Shown piece by piece: positions 1 through 10,300 of a DNA stretch of 64,000 nucleotides (the first letter of the stretch is position 1; each line of letters starts with the position of its first letter). A program made the position numbers and the translations under genes. The DNA is taken from contig JAPFBE010000002.1 of assembly GCA_034336665.1 (NCBI GenBank), positions 9,532,146-9,596,145 of the forward strand. The letters are read 5' to 3'. The stretch is from Luscinia megarhynchos (lineage: Eukaryota > Chordata > Aves > Passeriformes > Turdidae). The notes under the pieces were generated by a model that saw nothing but the letters and a program-made list of their open reading frames with translations, was not told the DNA's origin and ran no database searches.

Positions 1-652
1 GATTAACCCTGAGAAAAAAGCCAATGGTCTCTTGCCAAGACTACTGTCATATCAACATCAGTCTAGGAAAAAGCAATTCCAAAGGCTGCTAATAATTCAT
101 GACCTTCATGAAAGAGTTAAGTAAAACTCCTCTCCTTCAGGAGCTAGCAATAACATGAAAACATTTCTTACTGCACTGTCTGTAAAACCATGATGCATCT
201 AATAAATTATTACAGCAATAACAATACACTTAATAACTAAGTTAAGCTGCAAATAATCTTGCCAAATAAGTTTCTGCCAGAAGACAATTTCAAATTAAGC
301 TATATGAAAAATAGGGCAATTAAAGAAAAAAAACATATAGTTGTTATTGACTCGTACACAAGATGCTTCAGTATATCCACAGGTTTCTTGCAGACAGGTC
401 TAAATTACATTACTCCTGTTGAAGTTTAGCAGCATAAATTCCACAGAATTTTAGATTTTGTTCTTTGTTTCCATACTAATTTACAGAAGACTGTAGTAGA
501 ATCTAACAGATTATTTGTAACACACTGAATATACAAAAGTGCTCAATTCTGGAAAAAAATGAGCATTAATTAATGTAAGAAAGGCTTCTACAGCTAAAAA
601 GAATCTTCAGTTTCTTACTAGTTATGAAATATCTAAATCTTTATTAATTCAC
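1..652. other. BRD9 intron 5, partial
   Basis: AT-rich sequence downstream (in BRD9 sense) of the exon-5 donor. I see no bromodomain C-terminal exon and no repeat family I recognise. Confidence 0.8.
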
Positions 653-797
653 CTTGAATTCAGTGACTGATTTGTATTCATTTGCTGCAATTTTTTCCTT
701 CATCGTACCAAAATCCATAGGGTGTTTTATTATCATGGAATATCCAGGAGCAATGGCATCCGTGACTGGAAAAGCAAAAAACCCATGAGGATCTTTC
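653..797 (-). CDS. BRD9: BRD9 coding exon 5 (bromodomain ZA loop)
   Basis: The 145-nt exon has acceptor TAG at complement 800-798 and donor GTGAAT at complement 652-647. It encodes RKDPHGFF, the VTDAIAPGYSMIIKHPMDFG ZA loop, and TMKEKIAANEYKSVTEFK. These residues form one wall of the acetyl-lysine pocket. The next exon, with the conserved asparagine, is not in the window. Confidence 0.96.
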
Positions 798-3700
798 CTA
801 AAAATAAAAACAATACATTTAGATTTACAGCAGCAAATAAAATGATCCTTGCTTTGTATCACATCAGTGACACAACAGTACTACTTAAAAAAACAAGAAA
901 CAATAAAAATGTTCTCATGTAACAGATACATGTTTGGAAAATTTCCAGATTAAGGAGAGCATTTTGATTTCACATATGTAAACTTATTTTCAAAAAGAAA
1001 TTATTGAAAATTTTCATTAAAAATGTCTTTCAATTCAATTCAATGACCAAATTATCAACTCAAGCTAGTTCTTGTATTTCTTAATTAATTCTTGTATATT
1101 TTCTATGGCTCTACACTCCAACTTAGTCTTTTGGTTTCATTGAGGAAAAAAGCTCAATTCGTCTTGTTCAAAGGTCCTCTAAAACTAAATGCAACATTTA
1201 ATTTTTTTAAAATTAGATCAGAATTCAGCTTATTGCTGTGAAATAAAAAAAGAATTTTTTTTTAACATGGGTGCACGTTTAAGAAAACAATAAAATAAAA
1301 AGCCTCTCCAAATTCAGAAGGTTATCAAGTAACCAGGTCTAAATTTGCTTTGTATCTGACAGTGGACACCGAAACAGAGTTTAACTACAACAGTTCAATC
1401 TTTTAAAGAATTTCAGAGTTATAACTGGCTTTTAATCCCTAAACTAAGTCATTAATATTTAATAAACTTATAATGGCAATGTATTCTCTGCCCAAAATAC
1501 TTATTTCCCTATTCCCAATACTAGAATTGCACGGTTGGTAATAATTTTCCTCAACTTATCTTTAAAAACTACCAGGTCTGACATGGTTGCAAAGGTTAAC
1601 AAATACATTAGTCAGTCTCTGGGCACTACTTTCAAACAGAAAACCAGGATAAGAAGTTGCCAAGTAACACATATAAATATGTATCAGATAGAGCCTGAAC
1701 AGAGCTGAAGACACAATAACATTTACTACCTTTGAAGCTGGCGAAGGAAGTGTTCCAGTAATTGCTGGATCGGTGTGCTCTCATTTTCAGCTGCATTTTG
1801 AGATGAAAACACAGATAAGTGCAATGAAACAGAATATGCTTATACTAGTTTATTTAAAAATATAAATACCAGAGAGAAAATCTTACGACAAGTACAGCTT
1901 GTACTGGTCTGAAGCTGAATGTGACATGGATTTCAAAGCAGAAGCACATCAGATTTCTAAGCACAGAGTACCTACTTCTTCTTATTTTATTTTCTGAGCT
2001 TCTTTTTTCATCACATTAAAATCTAGTACCCATTAAGTCAGACGTAATGCTAAATTTAGTAGCTCTAAGATTATGTATTAGTAAGATTAAAATAATTACT
2101 TTATATATTTTTCAGAAAAAGTGAAACTTGGTTGCTCAAATTCTGCAGTTGGGAAATCCACATTCTTACAACATGTTTGCCAAGCAATTTTAATGGTTTC
2201 TTCACCATAAATCCCATGCAATTCTCTAAACCTTTCAATCACAGAGTGACAAACAGATGCAGATTTGCTGGCAAGAGAGGTAATGATTACAATTTCACTT
2301 CCTGTACAGATCACACAAGATATATTATATGTTAATTACCTGTTACTTCAGAAAGACTGGCTTTAGTGAAGTTTGAAACATTAAAGAAGCATGAAGAATT
2401 AAAAATCCAAGTCTCCATCATGATTGAGGAAAGACACTTCCTTTCTTCACCAGAATAGATTGGGTAATTTATATGGTTTCCAAAACCATTTTACAACCAG
2501 ATGAAAAGAGAATAATAATGAGAATAGTTTTATCTTGTCACTGTTTAAGGCTCCTGACTACCTAGAGACATAGAATTCTGACCTGAAAATTTCCCTTGAC
2601 AGCTGATGGCCACCATTCCTCAATTGAATGTGTGGTCAGAATTATAAAATTCCTTGGGATTACTTGACCATCAAAGGGCATTATTCCAAAGACAAGCCTC
2701 AAAATATTCCTAAAGACACAATTTTTTGCTACGAGGTTCCAATCTCAGGCTTATGTGTAACTGAGATCGTGATGTAATTGAAAATTCTCTGAAGTAAAGG
2801 TTTCCACTGAGTAATGCTGAGTTTTAATTATCAAGCAATTGCTACAGTTAGATAAAGCGAGGCAAAATCTGAAAGGAGTAAACAAGCAGAAGTTGCCACA
2901 CACAACATTTTGGATGGTGATAAGAATTAATGAAGATTTGTAAATGAAAAACAGGGGTGGTGTGTGGTGTCTACAGACTTTAGAGACACACTCCACATAG
3001 GTTAGAAAACAAAAAAAGACCATAACAACACCTAAGAAGTCTCCATGACAGTTTTCTCCTTGAACTAAACTTAGTTCCAGATATTACACTGTTGTGTAAA
3101 TGCTATGGACAAGTAATTAGGTGCTATAATACTTTTATAATGAAGTTTATTCTGCCAAGGACCAGAAGCCAAAGACAGATGTCCTTGGCAACATCAGTCA
3201 CCTGAAAACAAACCTACCTTAGTGTGGAAGCACCAAGAGGAATATTGACTTTTCAGATAGCAGAAAATTCTGAATGGTGGAAAAAGTGAAGTCCCTCCAT
3301 TTCTGTAAATCTTCATGAAAATTCTACATTTCAGTGCTTTGACAAAAACTTTGTTTTGTGTGCTTTTAAAAAACCAAAATAATTTTATCTTTCACACTGC
3401 TCACCTGGCTGAGTTCTGCATGCTCTGACAGGACGGTCTGGAGGAGGTTCAACCTCCACCTTTTTCCCAGGATCAAAGTCATCAGTTTCTCCTTCAGTGT
3501 CACACTGTTCCTTCTCCCTTTTCCTCTTTTTCTCTTCCTAGGACAGCAGAGAGAAGACATACTTCAGAGGGACGTACTTGGAATGTGGAATCCCATACAT
3601 CAAAAGGTGAGCATCAGTGATGATTTTGATTTGGAACACTCATGCAAAATCCAAGTCATAATATGGTTTAAACAATATCGCATACATTTTCACTTTTTCA

Positions 3701-6700
3701 ATTTTCTTCTCCAATTAAAACTGAACTGTTCATCTTTTGTTACTTTGTATTTAATACAGCATTGTTCTATCATTCCTGTATGTTTATTAAAAACTGAATT
3801 CTGAAGCTATTTATATGCAAAACTGCACGATAACAAGCTACACCAGAGAGCAAAGAAAGTTTATTCACTATTGGATAAAGATCAATCTGTGCCTCTGCTC
3901 TCATCAATGTATTTTGTTGTTCATCACATTAAACAGAAATGAGTAAAATATGTGATAACTCAGCCAACAAAAGAACCATAAGAAGCAGTGGTGACAATTA
4001 ATGATCTCTTCCTGAGTTTCAAAGCAAAGGCATGCCTAGGTCATTCCTGAAATCCTACAATCATTATCCACATTTGCACAGAAAAGCACACTTCCATTAA
4101 CTTCCTTACACTATGGTTTTGTTACTTAGCTATTCATTAGCTTATTTTGAATGTATTAATAATGAAGTCCTGGGAAAAAAAATCCAAACAACCACCACCC
4201 CACAACTCAGTAAAGGCAGTTGATACTGAAAAATCTTGTATGAAGGACAGCTGGTTTTGCTACACTTCAAGTCTCAGCCTAAAACATCTGTACTAAGAAG
4301 ATTGTATAATGTATATCTGTTTGTACATATACTGATACCTGTGCTGTATTCAAGACTTCTGAATGAACCTCTGAGATCTGTCACTTCCAGTCGATTTTTT
4401 TGTTAGGTTTGTAGCACTTGGAATTGATAGATGTTAGCCACATACACACAAAAAGTAGCACCGAAAAAACTGTCACACAAGAATAGTAAAACTACATGAC
4501 CAGAAATAATTCAAAAAGCAGAAAGGTCTGAGAGCCATTACTATACAAAATAAATAGTATTAAAATTAAATTGTACAAGTAACTGTGCCATCAATGCCTT
4601 ACTGCTAATTTTAATCAAACTCCACAATGTTCAACACAGACAACTAAGGTGACCACACTACTTGCTACTAACAAAGTCACAGAGCCTAGCCTATTCCAAG
4701 AGCCAACCAAGTAATGTTCCACAGTACTCAGCAGTTCAGAAGCTGTTTTGAGTAAACATAGCAATTTCAATGTCCAGTAACTTGGTACACCTCAAAAAGA
4801 TAAACGCAGCCTGGACTTATTTGAAAAGATGAAAATACTCTCAAGACATGTTTGTGGCCTGGCTAAATACAAAACATCCAACTGGAAAACAGAAGCATTC
4901 ATTCAAGGCAAATAAATAAGGAAAATAAAAAGTTATAAGAAGGAGGCTTTTACTTTGTTCATAGAATCATCACAAAAGGTATCTCCTTTAAATGGCAGAA
5001 GTACACCAACTCACACACAAGGGTTTTCTACTTTTCTGAAGTGCTATCTCCAGACAATAAGCTTCTAGCACCAGTGATTTAAACAAAGTTTTGCACCAGA
5101 TTTTAGCAAGAATGAAGGCTGGTGTGTCTGAATTCTAAAAATCACAGCTTACCTTTCTCTTTCTTCTTTCCTCATCATCTAGATGCTTTTCTTTTTCCTT
5201 CTCAGACTTTTTCTTCTTTTTTTTCTTCTTTTCTTTATGTCGTTCTCGCTCATGATCTGATCTATCATCATAGTAACTAGAATCATGGCCCGACCCAGAA
5301 AGTTCAGTGACTTCACTGCCTCCAACTTTAAGAACCAGCTTTAAGGGCTTTTCCAAAGGCTTGTCCCCATAATCTAAATTAAAAAAAATTAAAAATAAAT
5401 AAATGCACAGGAAGCTAATAGCACACAGCAATTACAGAATCAGTCTCAATTAGGTCAGAAAAGGTGCTGAGATCGAGTTCAATCTCTGCCCAAACACTAC
5501 ATGTCAACTAGACCATGGCACTAAGTGCCACAGTTAGTCTTTTCCTAAGCACCTCTAGGGACAGTAATTCTACCACCTCCCTGGGCAGCCGATTCTAACA
5601 CACATTATCACCCTTTTTGTAAAGAAATTCTTTCCCAATGTCCAACCTGAAGTTCTCCTAGTGCATCTTGAGGCCACGTCCTCTCCTCCTGTCGCTGGCT
5701 GCCCGGGACAAGAGGCTGACCCTGCCTGCCCTCCTTTCAGGCAGCTGCAGAGTGATAAGGTCTCCCCCAAGCCTCTTTTTCTACAGGCTAAACAAACCCA
5801 GCTCCAAAGCCTCCTCTAGAACTATTTATAAGAATTCGCTGCAAACCGGAAATATACACAACAAATTTGGAAACGAAAATCAATACTCAAGACTAACAAA
5901 TCCTAGCGCACAAACAGCCGTTCCGCACGTTGTGATGTTCCACAAACCTCCAAGACATAAGAAACCGGCTCTTCGGCCTCCCCTGGAAAGGTCGCAAGGT
6001 CCTTGCACAGCAAGGTGACATTAAGCATCACTCCAGCACCGCAGCGGCCGGGATCCCCTCAGGAGCGGCCGGGTCCCCTCAGGAGCGGCCGGGTCCCTCG
6101 GGAGCGGCCGGGTCCCCTCAGCAGCGGCCGGATCCCCTCAGCAGCGGCCGGATCCCCTCAGGGAGCGGCCGGGTCCCCTCAGCAGCGGCCGGATCCCCTC
6201 GGGAGCGGCCGGGTCCCCTCAGGAGCGGCCGGGTCCCCTCAGCAGCGGCCGGGTCCCCTCGGGAGCGGCCGGATCCCCTCGGGAGCGGCCGGATCCCCTC
6301 GGGAGCGGCCGGATCCCCTCGGGAGCGGCCGGATCCCCTCAGGAGCGGCCGGGTCCCCTCAGGAGCGGCCGGATCCCCTCAGCAGCGGCCGGATCCCCTC
6401 GGGAGCGGCCGGATCCCCTCGGGAGCGGCCGGGTCCCCTCAGGAGCGGCCGGGTACTCCCGGGAGCGGCCGGATCCCCTCGGGAGCGGTCGCGTCCCCTC
6501 AGCAGCGGCCGGGTCCCCTCGGGAGCGGCCGGATCCCCTCGGGAGCGGCCGCGGGCAGCACGGAGCCGCTCGGGCTCCCTCCCCACGGCCCGCCCCGCGT
6601 TCCTCGGGCCGCCCCCGCCGCCGGCAGCTCCGGAATCAGAGTGGGGTCCCTGCCTAGGCCCCCCAGCCCCGCCGGGGGAAGGGGCGGGCGCGTCCCAGGT

Positions 6701-6797
6701 ACGAAGAGGCTCCCCCCGGCTCCTTACCGTAGGCGGTGGCGGAGGTCGAGCGCCATTCTGCCTTCTCGGCTTTGTGCTTCTTGTGCTTCTTGCCCAT
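653..6797 (-). CDS. BRD9: BRD9, bromodomain-containing protein 9, 5' part (five coding exons, cut by the window edge)
   Basis: BRD9 is a nuclear acyl-lysine reader and a subunit of the non-canonical BAF (GBAF) SWI/SNF chromatin remodeller. Coding exons on the minus strand are 6797-6728, 5373-5153, 3537-3405, 1790-1730 and 797-653. All junctions are GT-AG and the phases agree, giving about 210 residues of a protein of roughly 600. In order: a basic start (MGKKHKKHKAE), the PLEKPLKLVLKVGG segment, an Asp/Glu/Arg stretch, about eight consecutive lysines, an acidic and proline-rich linker (VEVEPPPDRPV), then the first half of the bromodomain with the PHGFFAFPVTDAIAPGYS ZA loop and the HPMDFGTM motif. 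The conserved bromodomain asparagine and all later exons lie beyond position 1. The N terminus differs from the human one as I recall it by about six extra residues around residues 12-24. Identification is by recognised similarity and is very secure. Confidence 0.97.
1730..1790 (-). CDS. BRD9: BRD9 coding exon 4 (bromodomain start)
   Basis: The 61-nt exon has acceptor AG at complement 1792-1791 and donor GTAGTA. It encodes AENESTPIQQLLEHFLRQLQ, the start of bromodomain helix Z, with both junctions splitting codons. The phases fit exons 3 and 5 exactly. Confidence 0.95.
3405..3537 (-). CDS. BRD9: BRD9 coding exon 3 (acidic/proline linker)
   Basis: The 133-nt exon has acceptor AG at complement 3539-3538 and a GTGAGC donor at complement 3404-3399. 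It encodes residues 98-141 plus one base: EEKKRKRE, then a CDTEGE-DDFDPGKK acidic stretch and VEVEPPPDRPVRACRTQP. This is near-identical to the mammalian linker before the bromodomain. Confidence 0.95.
5153..5373 (-). CDS. BRD9: BRD9 coding exon 2 (basic and poly-lysine region)
   Basis: The 221-nt exon has its acceptor AG at complement 5375-5374 and a GTAAGC donor at complement 5152-5147. It encodes residues 24-97: the conserved KPLEKPLKLVLKVGG stretch, a tyrosine/aspartate patch, then a highly charged tract with about eight lysines ending in LDDEERRKRK. The A-rich lysine codons make this exon prone to length change. Confidence 0.95.
5430..5815 (-). mobile_element. CR1-type LINE fragment (3' end), antisense orientation
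   Basis: Read on the plus strand this is the complement of a CR1 3' region. The order of phrases is typical: CCACCTCCCTGGGCAGCC, then GTAAAGAAATTCTTTCCCAATGTCC, the conserved 'cctctcctcctgtcgctggc' type segment, and GATAAGGTCTCCCCCAAGCCT ending near TACAGGCTAAACAA. It lies in BRD9 intron 1 in the same orientation as BRD9. It is severely 5'-truncated, as most CR1 copies are, and has no intact reading frame. Confidence 0.88.
6041..6552. repeat. 20-bp GC-rich minisatellite, 25 copies, in BRD9 intron 1
   Basis: Twenty-five near-identical head-to-tail units run from 6041 to 6540 with a partial unit to about 6552. The consensus is GGGAGCGGCCGGATCCCCTC. All units are 20 bp except one of 19 bp (6081-6099) and one of 21 bp (6160-6180). 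Three sites carry nearly all the variation: unit position 1 (A/G), position 3 (G/C) and position 13 (A/G, toggling GGATCC with GGGTCC). Most units contain the palindrome CGGCCG. The array ends about 175 bp from the BRD9 exon-1 donor. Long open frames across it on both strands are artefacts of composition. Confidence 0.97.
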
Positions 6798-7231
6798 GGC
6801 GGAGCGGCGGCCGGCCCCGCCGGAAGCGCTGGGGCGGGCGGACCGTGCCTCCCGCCCGCCGCGGAGGAAGATCCGGGTGAGGGGCCGGCCCTGCCTCGCC
6901 CAGCGCGCCCTTTACAAACAGCGGCTGCCGCAGCGGCTGCCCGGCTCTGGCGGTTCCCGTCGCGTCGCTCCCGAGTGGCTGCCCGAGGTGATTCCCTGTC
7001 CCCGGCGCTGAGGCGGGAGCAGCGCGCCCGCCCGCGCGGCTGCACTCGCGGCGTGTCCCGAGGCTGCGGTGCCGTCTCCTGAGGGAGGGAAGTGCCTATC
7101 CCCATCCTTACCCGGTCTTTGCGGTGGGCGGTGTGCACCTGAGCGGGGCGCCGGGAAAGGGCCGTCCGTGCCGTAGCACTCGCTGGAAGTCTCCTCTCTT
7201 TGGTGTCGCTTTTCCCCCAGGAGCGAGAAAG
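6560..7231. promoter_or_regulatory. CpG-rich divergent promoter of BRD9 and TRIP13
   Basis: The two start codons point away from each other and are 434 bp apart, in sequence far richer in C, G and CpG than the flanks. I see a GGGGCGGGC Sp1-type box at 6831-6839, a CCGGAAG ETS/GABP-type site at 6820-6826, and an ATGGCGG YY1-like core at 6796-6802 overlapping the BRD9 start codon. No TATA box stands out. ETS and YY1 sites are common in divergent housekeeping promoters, so a shared promoter is the natural reading. Transcription start sites cannot be fixed from sequence. A pyrimidine tract plus CAG at 7211-7220 could be an acceptor for a TRIP13 5'UTR intron. Confidence 0.8.
6728..6797 (-). CDS. 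BRD9: BRD9 coding exon 1 (start codon)
   Basis: The ATG reads on the minus strand at 6797-6795, followed by Gly and an alternating Lys/His run typical of the BRD9 start. The exon holds 23 codons plus one base. The donor is GTAAGG, complement of 6722-6727. A local KAE triplet is repeated relative to the human start (AEKAEW), which looks like a small in-frame duplication. Confidence 0.93.
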
Positions 7232-7323
7232 ATGGATGACGCTGCTGGAGATTTGAAGCAAGCGCTCCCAAACGTGTGTGACAACGTTCAGATCCATGTG
7301 GAAGTTCACCAGAAGTCGAACAG
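7232..7323 (+). CDS. TRIP13: TRIP13 exon 1, coding part
   Basis: Starts [15 protein letters not shown] and ends in HVEVHQKSN plus two bases; the next exon completes a serine codon. The donor (ACAG followed by GTCTCT at 7324) is a poor match to consensus. However, the joined protein then has exactly the human spacing, HQ-x4-x-AKKED, so I accept it. Confidence 0.9.
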
Positions 7324-10300
7324 GTCTCTGGTCAGAGCGTTGCTTGCTGCCGGGCTCCTCTCGGCCTCCAAGAGCCCGCAGGACCCAGCTCTGCCTTCCC
7401 TGTGCTCTCCCGACGGGAGCTTCCTCACCTCTCTCTCTTCCTGAGATTGAACAAATACACTTCTCTGAGTTTCACCTTGTGCGTCGTGTCGTACAGTCTG
7501 ACAATCAAGTTGTTGGCCGCATTCTGGGTTTGCCCTAGTTTATCCTTGTGTCTGTTGTGTTGGTGCTCACAGCTGTTTGCAGTACTCCAGATGTGGTCTT
7601 ACCAAGCCTGCAAATGGAAGCAGTTGCTTTCCCTAGCATCTGCAGCCTTGCTGCACAGCCTCAAATGAGGTTGTCCTCATTTGTTTGCAGGGGCACACTG
7701 CTGGCTTATTGCCAACTTGTCCACCAGTACCTGCATGCCCTTTTCTGCAAAACTGCATGTCATCCAGTTGGCCTCTGAGCTGTTCTGTTATCTGGGCAGT
7801 GGATGGAGGGCTAAGATTTCATGTTGACCTTTGTTAAGTGTCAAAATCTTCCAGTCAAACCATATTGCCAACCTGCAGAGGTGCCTCTGAGCAGCAGCCC
7901 CACCCTCCAGAATACTGACAGTTCTCCCTGCTTTGGTGTTATCCCTAAACTTGGTGCAGTTACTTTCCATCCCATTGTCATGGATGCAAAAAGAGTGCTG
8001 GTCCCAGTGCTAATAGCACCACACTGCCTTTCCCCACCCAACTTACTGACAGCTCCACTTAATCTTTGTACTAATCACAAACTGTCCTTGTCCATTTATC
8101 CAGTTCTTATCTTACCACTTTAGATGTCTGGAGGATATGGGAGAGCATGTCTGTCTTAGGAAAATAAAAGTGTAAAATATCCACTGTGCTATTTTTGCCA
8201 GGCTTAATGGAGAGCTGAGAATTTGCACTGGTTATAAATGACTGAAATTGCAAAATTGAGTTAAATCTTCAAATGGTATTCCTTTTCCTGTAGTTTTTGT
8301 CTCTTCTGAAATTCTCCTTATATTATGTCTCCATAATAATCCTGACATTTCAGCTGTCCTGAAAGTATAATGGAACTTCCAAGCTAAGCTTTCCAAATTC
8401 AGTGTGTACCTTGGCTCTTAGTCTTTCTGGGTTTCTGACTGAAACACAGATTGCATAACTGCTTTCCATTCTTTAAGTCTTCTAATTTTCTTGTTCAGCA
8501 TCCCCTGATATGACCTGACACAGAGCAAATGGAATTATTTGGATTATGGCTTTTAATGCACAAATGGAAAACAACTATCAAGCTTGCTGCTTTTGCAGAC
8601 AGAGTGAATCTGATAGGCTTTTTTTTCCTGTAGAGTGTTGGAGGAGGGTTGAGTGGCTTTGGGGGTTTTTTGTGTTGGTTGTTTTCTTAGGATTGGGCGT
8701 TCTGTTGGTTGGTTGGGTTTTTTTGGTGTGTGTGAGAGATGGAAGCTGTTTTCCATGAAGGCCTCACATATGAAATAATGCATTCCAACACTAATTCAAA
8801 TTTCCTTATAAATGTTAATGCTGTAAAGTGATGGTGTTTCTTTCTTTTTAGTGTGGCCAAGAAGGAAGATATTAGGATAAGTGTCTTAAAGCTGTTGAAC
8901 AGACACAACATCGTGTTTGGTGACTACAAGTGGACGGAGTTTGACGATGCTTTCCTTAACAACAACGTGCAGTCTGTGTCAATTGTGGATACGGAGCTGA
9001 AGCTGAAGGACAGACAGGTATTCTTGGTCAAGAATGTGCAGCTCTGTTCGTGTGCCCCTGAGCTAGTTGTAGGCAGACTGGTGGTACCCTAAGGGCATAA
9101 GCAAGGCAAGGTCTATAGGATGATGTAGTATCTCTTCTTAGGCTGACTAGTGTAACTAGGGAAAAGCGGCTAAATTTTTTATTTTACCACTTAGTAAGGT
9201 CTGAAACAGGGGTAGGAGGCTTCAGAGATAAATGCCAGCTGAGAACTGTAACTTTCTTTTGTTCAACTAGCTTTGAATAAAAATCTTTTTATGTTCATTC
9301 TAGCCAATTGACCTGAGCGTAAGCAGTCTTTCTCTTCATATTTTTCATCTGAATGAAGAAGGACCAACCTCTGAAAACCTGGAAGAAGAGAATGAGGATA
9401 TCACTGCAGCTCACCACTGGGTGCTACCAGCAGGTACCTATGTGACATTTCTGGAAGCCCTAGAGCATTAAAGAAAATATTGCAAAGGCTAAAAGTGTTT
9501 ACCTGTTAAAGATCTTTGTATTTACTGTTTGTCTATAGAAAAAAAACATGTTTGGACTTTTTTCTTAATGACAAATACATTTGGACTTTCTGCTTTTTGG
9601 TTTTGACCGAACTGCTGCAGGTGATTCCAAAACACATCATTTATTTCTGTACTACTTGTGGGTGTGTGGGTGGAAATAACTGGCCTTGTGGGCTAAAAGG
9701 CATAGTCATAATCAGAAGCATGCAAGTTTTAAACAGTGGTGGTTGCATTCCAAGTTTTATTTAACTTTAAGACCCACAAGAAGCTCATCACTTTAAATAT
9801 TCATTTTCCAGAGCCCACTGCTGGCTTCCAGCGCCCAAGACAGTACTGCTCTTATACATGAAACAGACAAACAAAGTAAAGAGATTTAGTCTTTGTCTTC
9901 TGGAGAGGAAAAATAAGGCCTTCCTTTGTGATAGAGCCAGACCTGCCTGTTACTGTCTTGTGCTTGGGAAAGTTTGATCCTCTGCCTGGAAGGAGAAGCG
10001 CAGGTGTGAGCTTTAGCTCAGAGACTCAGTAATTTTGAAACATTTCTTACTCTTTCCTTGTTGTGAAATGCCTAACTATCCATTATATTTGTTTTCAGGA
10101 AGAATTAAATCTGATACATTGATATTATTGCCACGGTTTTGTGGTTTATAGTTCAGTCTTTTTTGCTTTTCTCTGCTGAAAGTTACAAGCCAACAGCTAG
10201 GAATGCTTGATAGTCAAATGACAACTTTAGGTTTTTATGCATTATTCAGCTACGTGGTTTTTTTGGTCCTCTACATCTTGCTGTTAGAAAAGAAAAAAAA

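Larger units (their letters stand above)
798..5152. other. BRD9 introns 4, 3 and 2 (798-1729, 1791-3404, 3538-5152)
   Basis: AT-rich intronic DNA separated by the two short exons at 1730-1790 and 3405-3537. I see no other exon, RNA gene or recognisable transposon. Short open frames here are not supported by splice context or similarity. Confidence 0.75.
7324..8851. other. TRIP13 intron 1
   Basis: The first 120 bp continue the CpG-rich promoter composition. Then come a CR1 fragment (about 7540-8110), ordinary AT-rich sequence, and a T/G-rich low-complexity tract near the exon-2 acceptor. No further exon is seen. Confidence 0.8.

Noticed and set aside
3366..3560. 64-codon minus-strand open frame
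   Set aside because: Overlaps BRD9 exon 3 in a different frame; the true frame continues the BRD9 protein across GT-AG junctions.
6003..7082. 359-codon plus-strand open frame
   Set aside because: Runs through the 20-bp minisatellite; a 20-bp unit gives a 20-residue periodic peptide in every frame, and the low AT content removes stops. No splice or similarity support.
6359..7309. 316-codon minus-strand open frame
   Set aside because: Same cause: GC-rich minisatellite and CpG-rich promoter sequence, antisense to TRIP13 exon 1.
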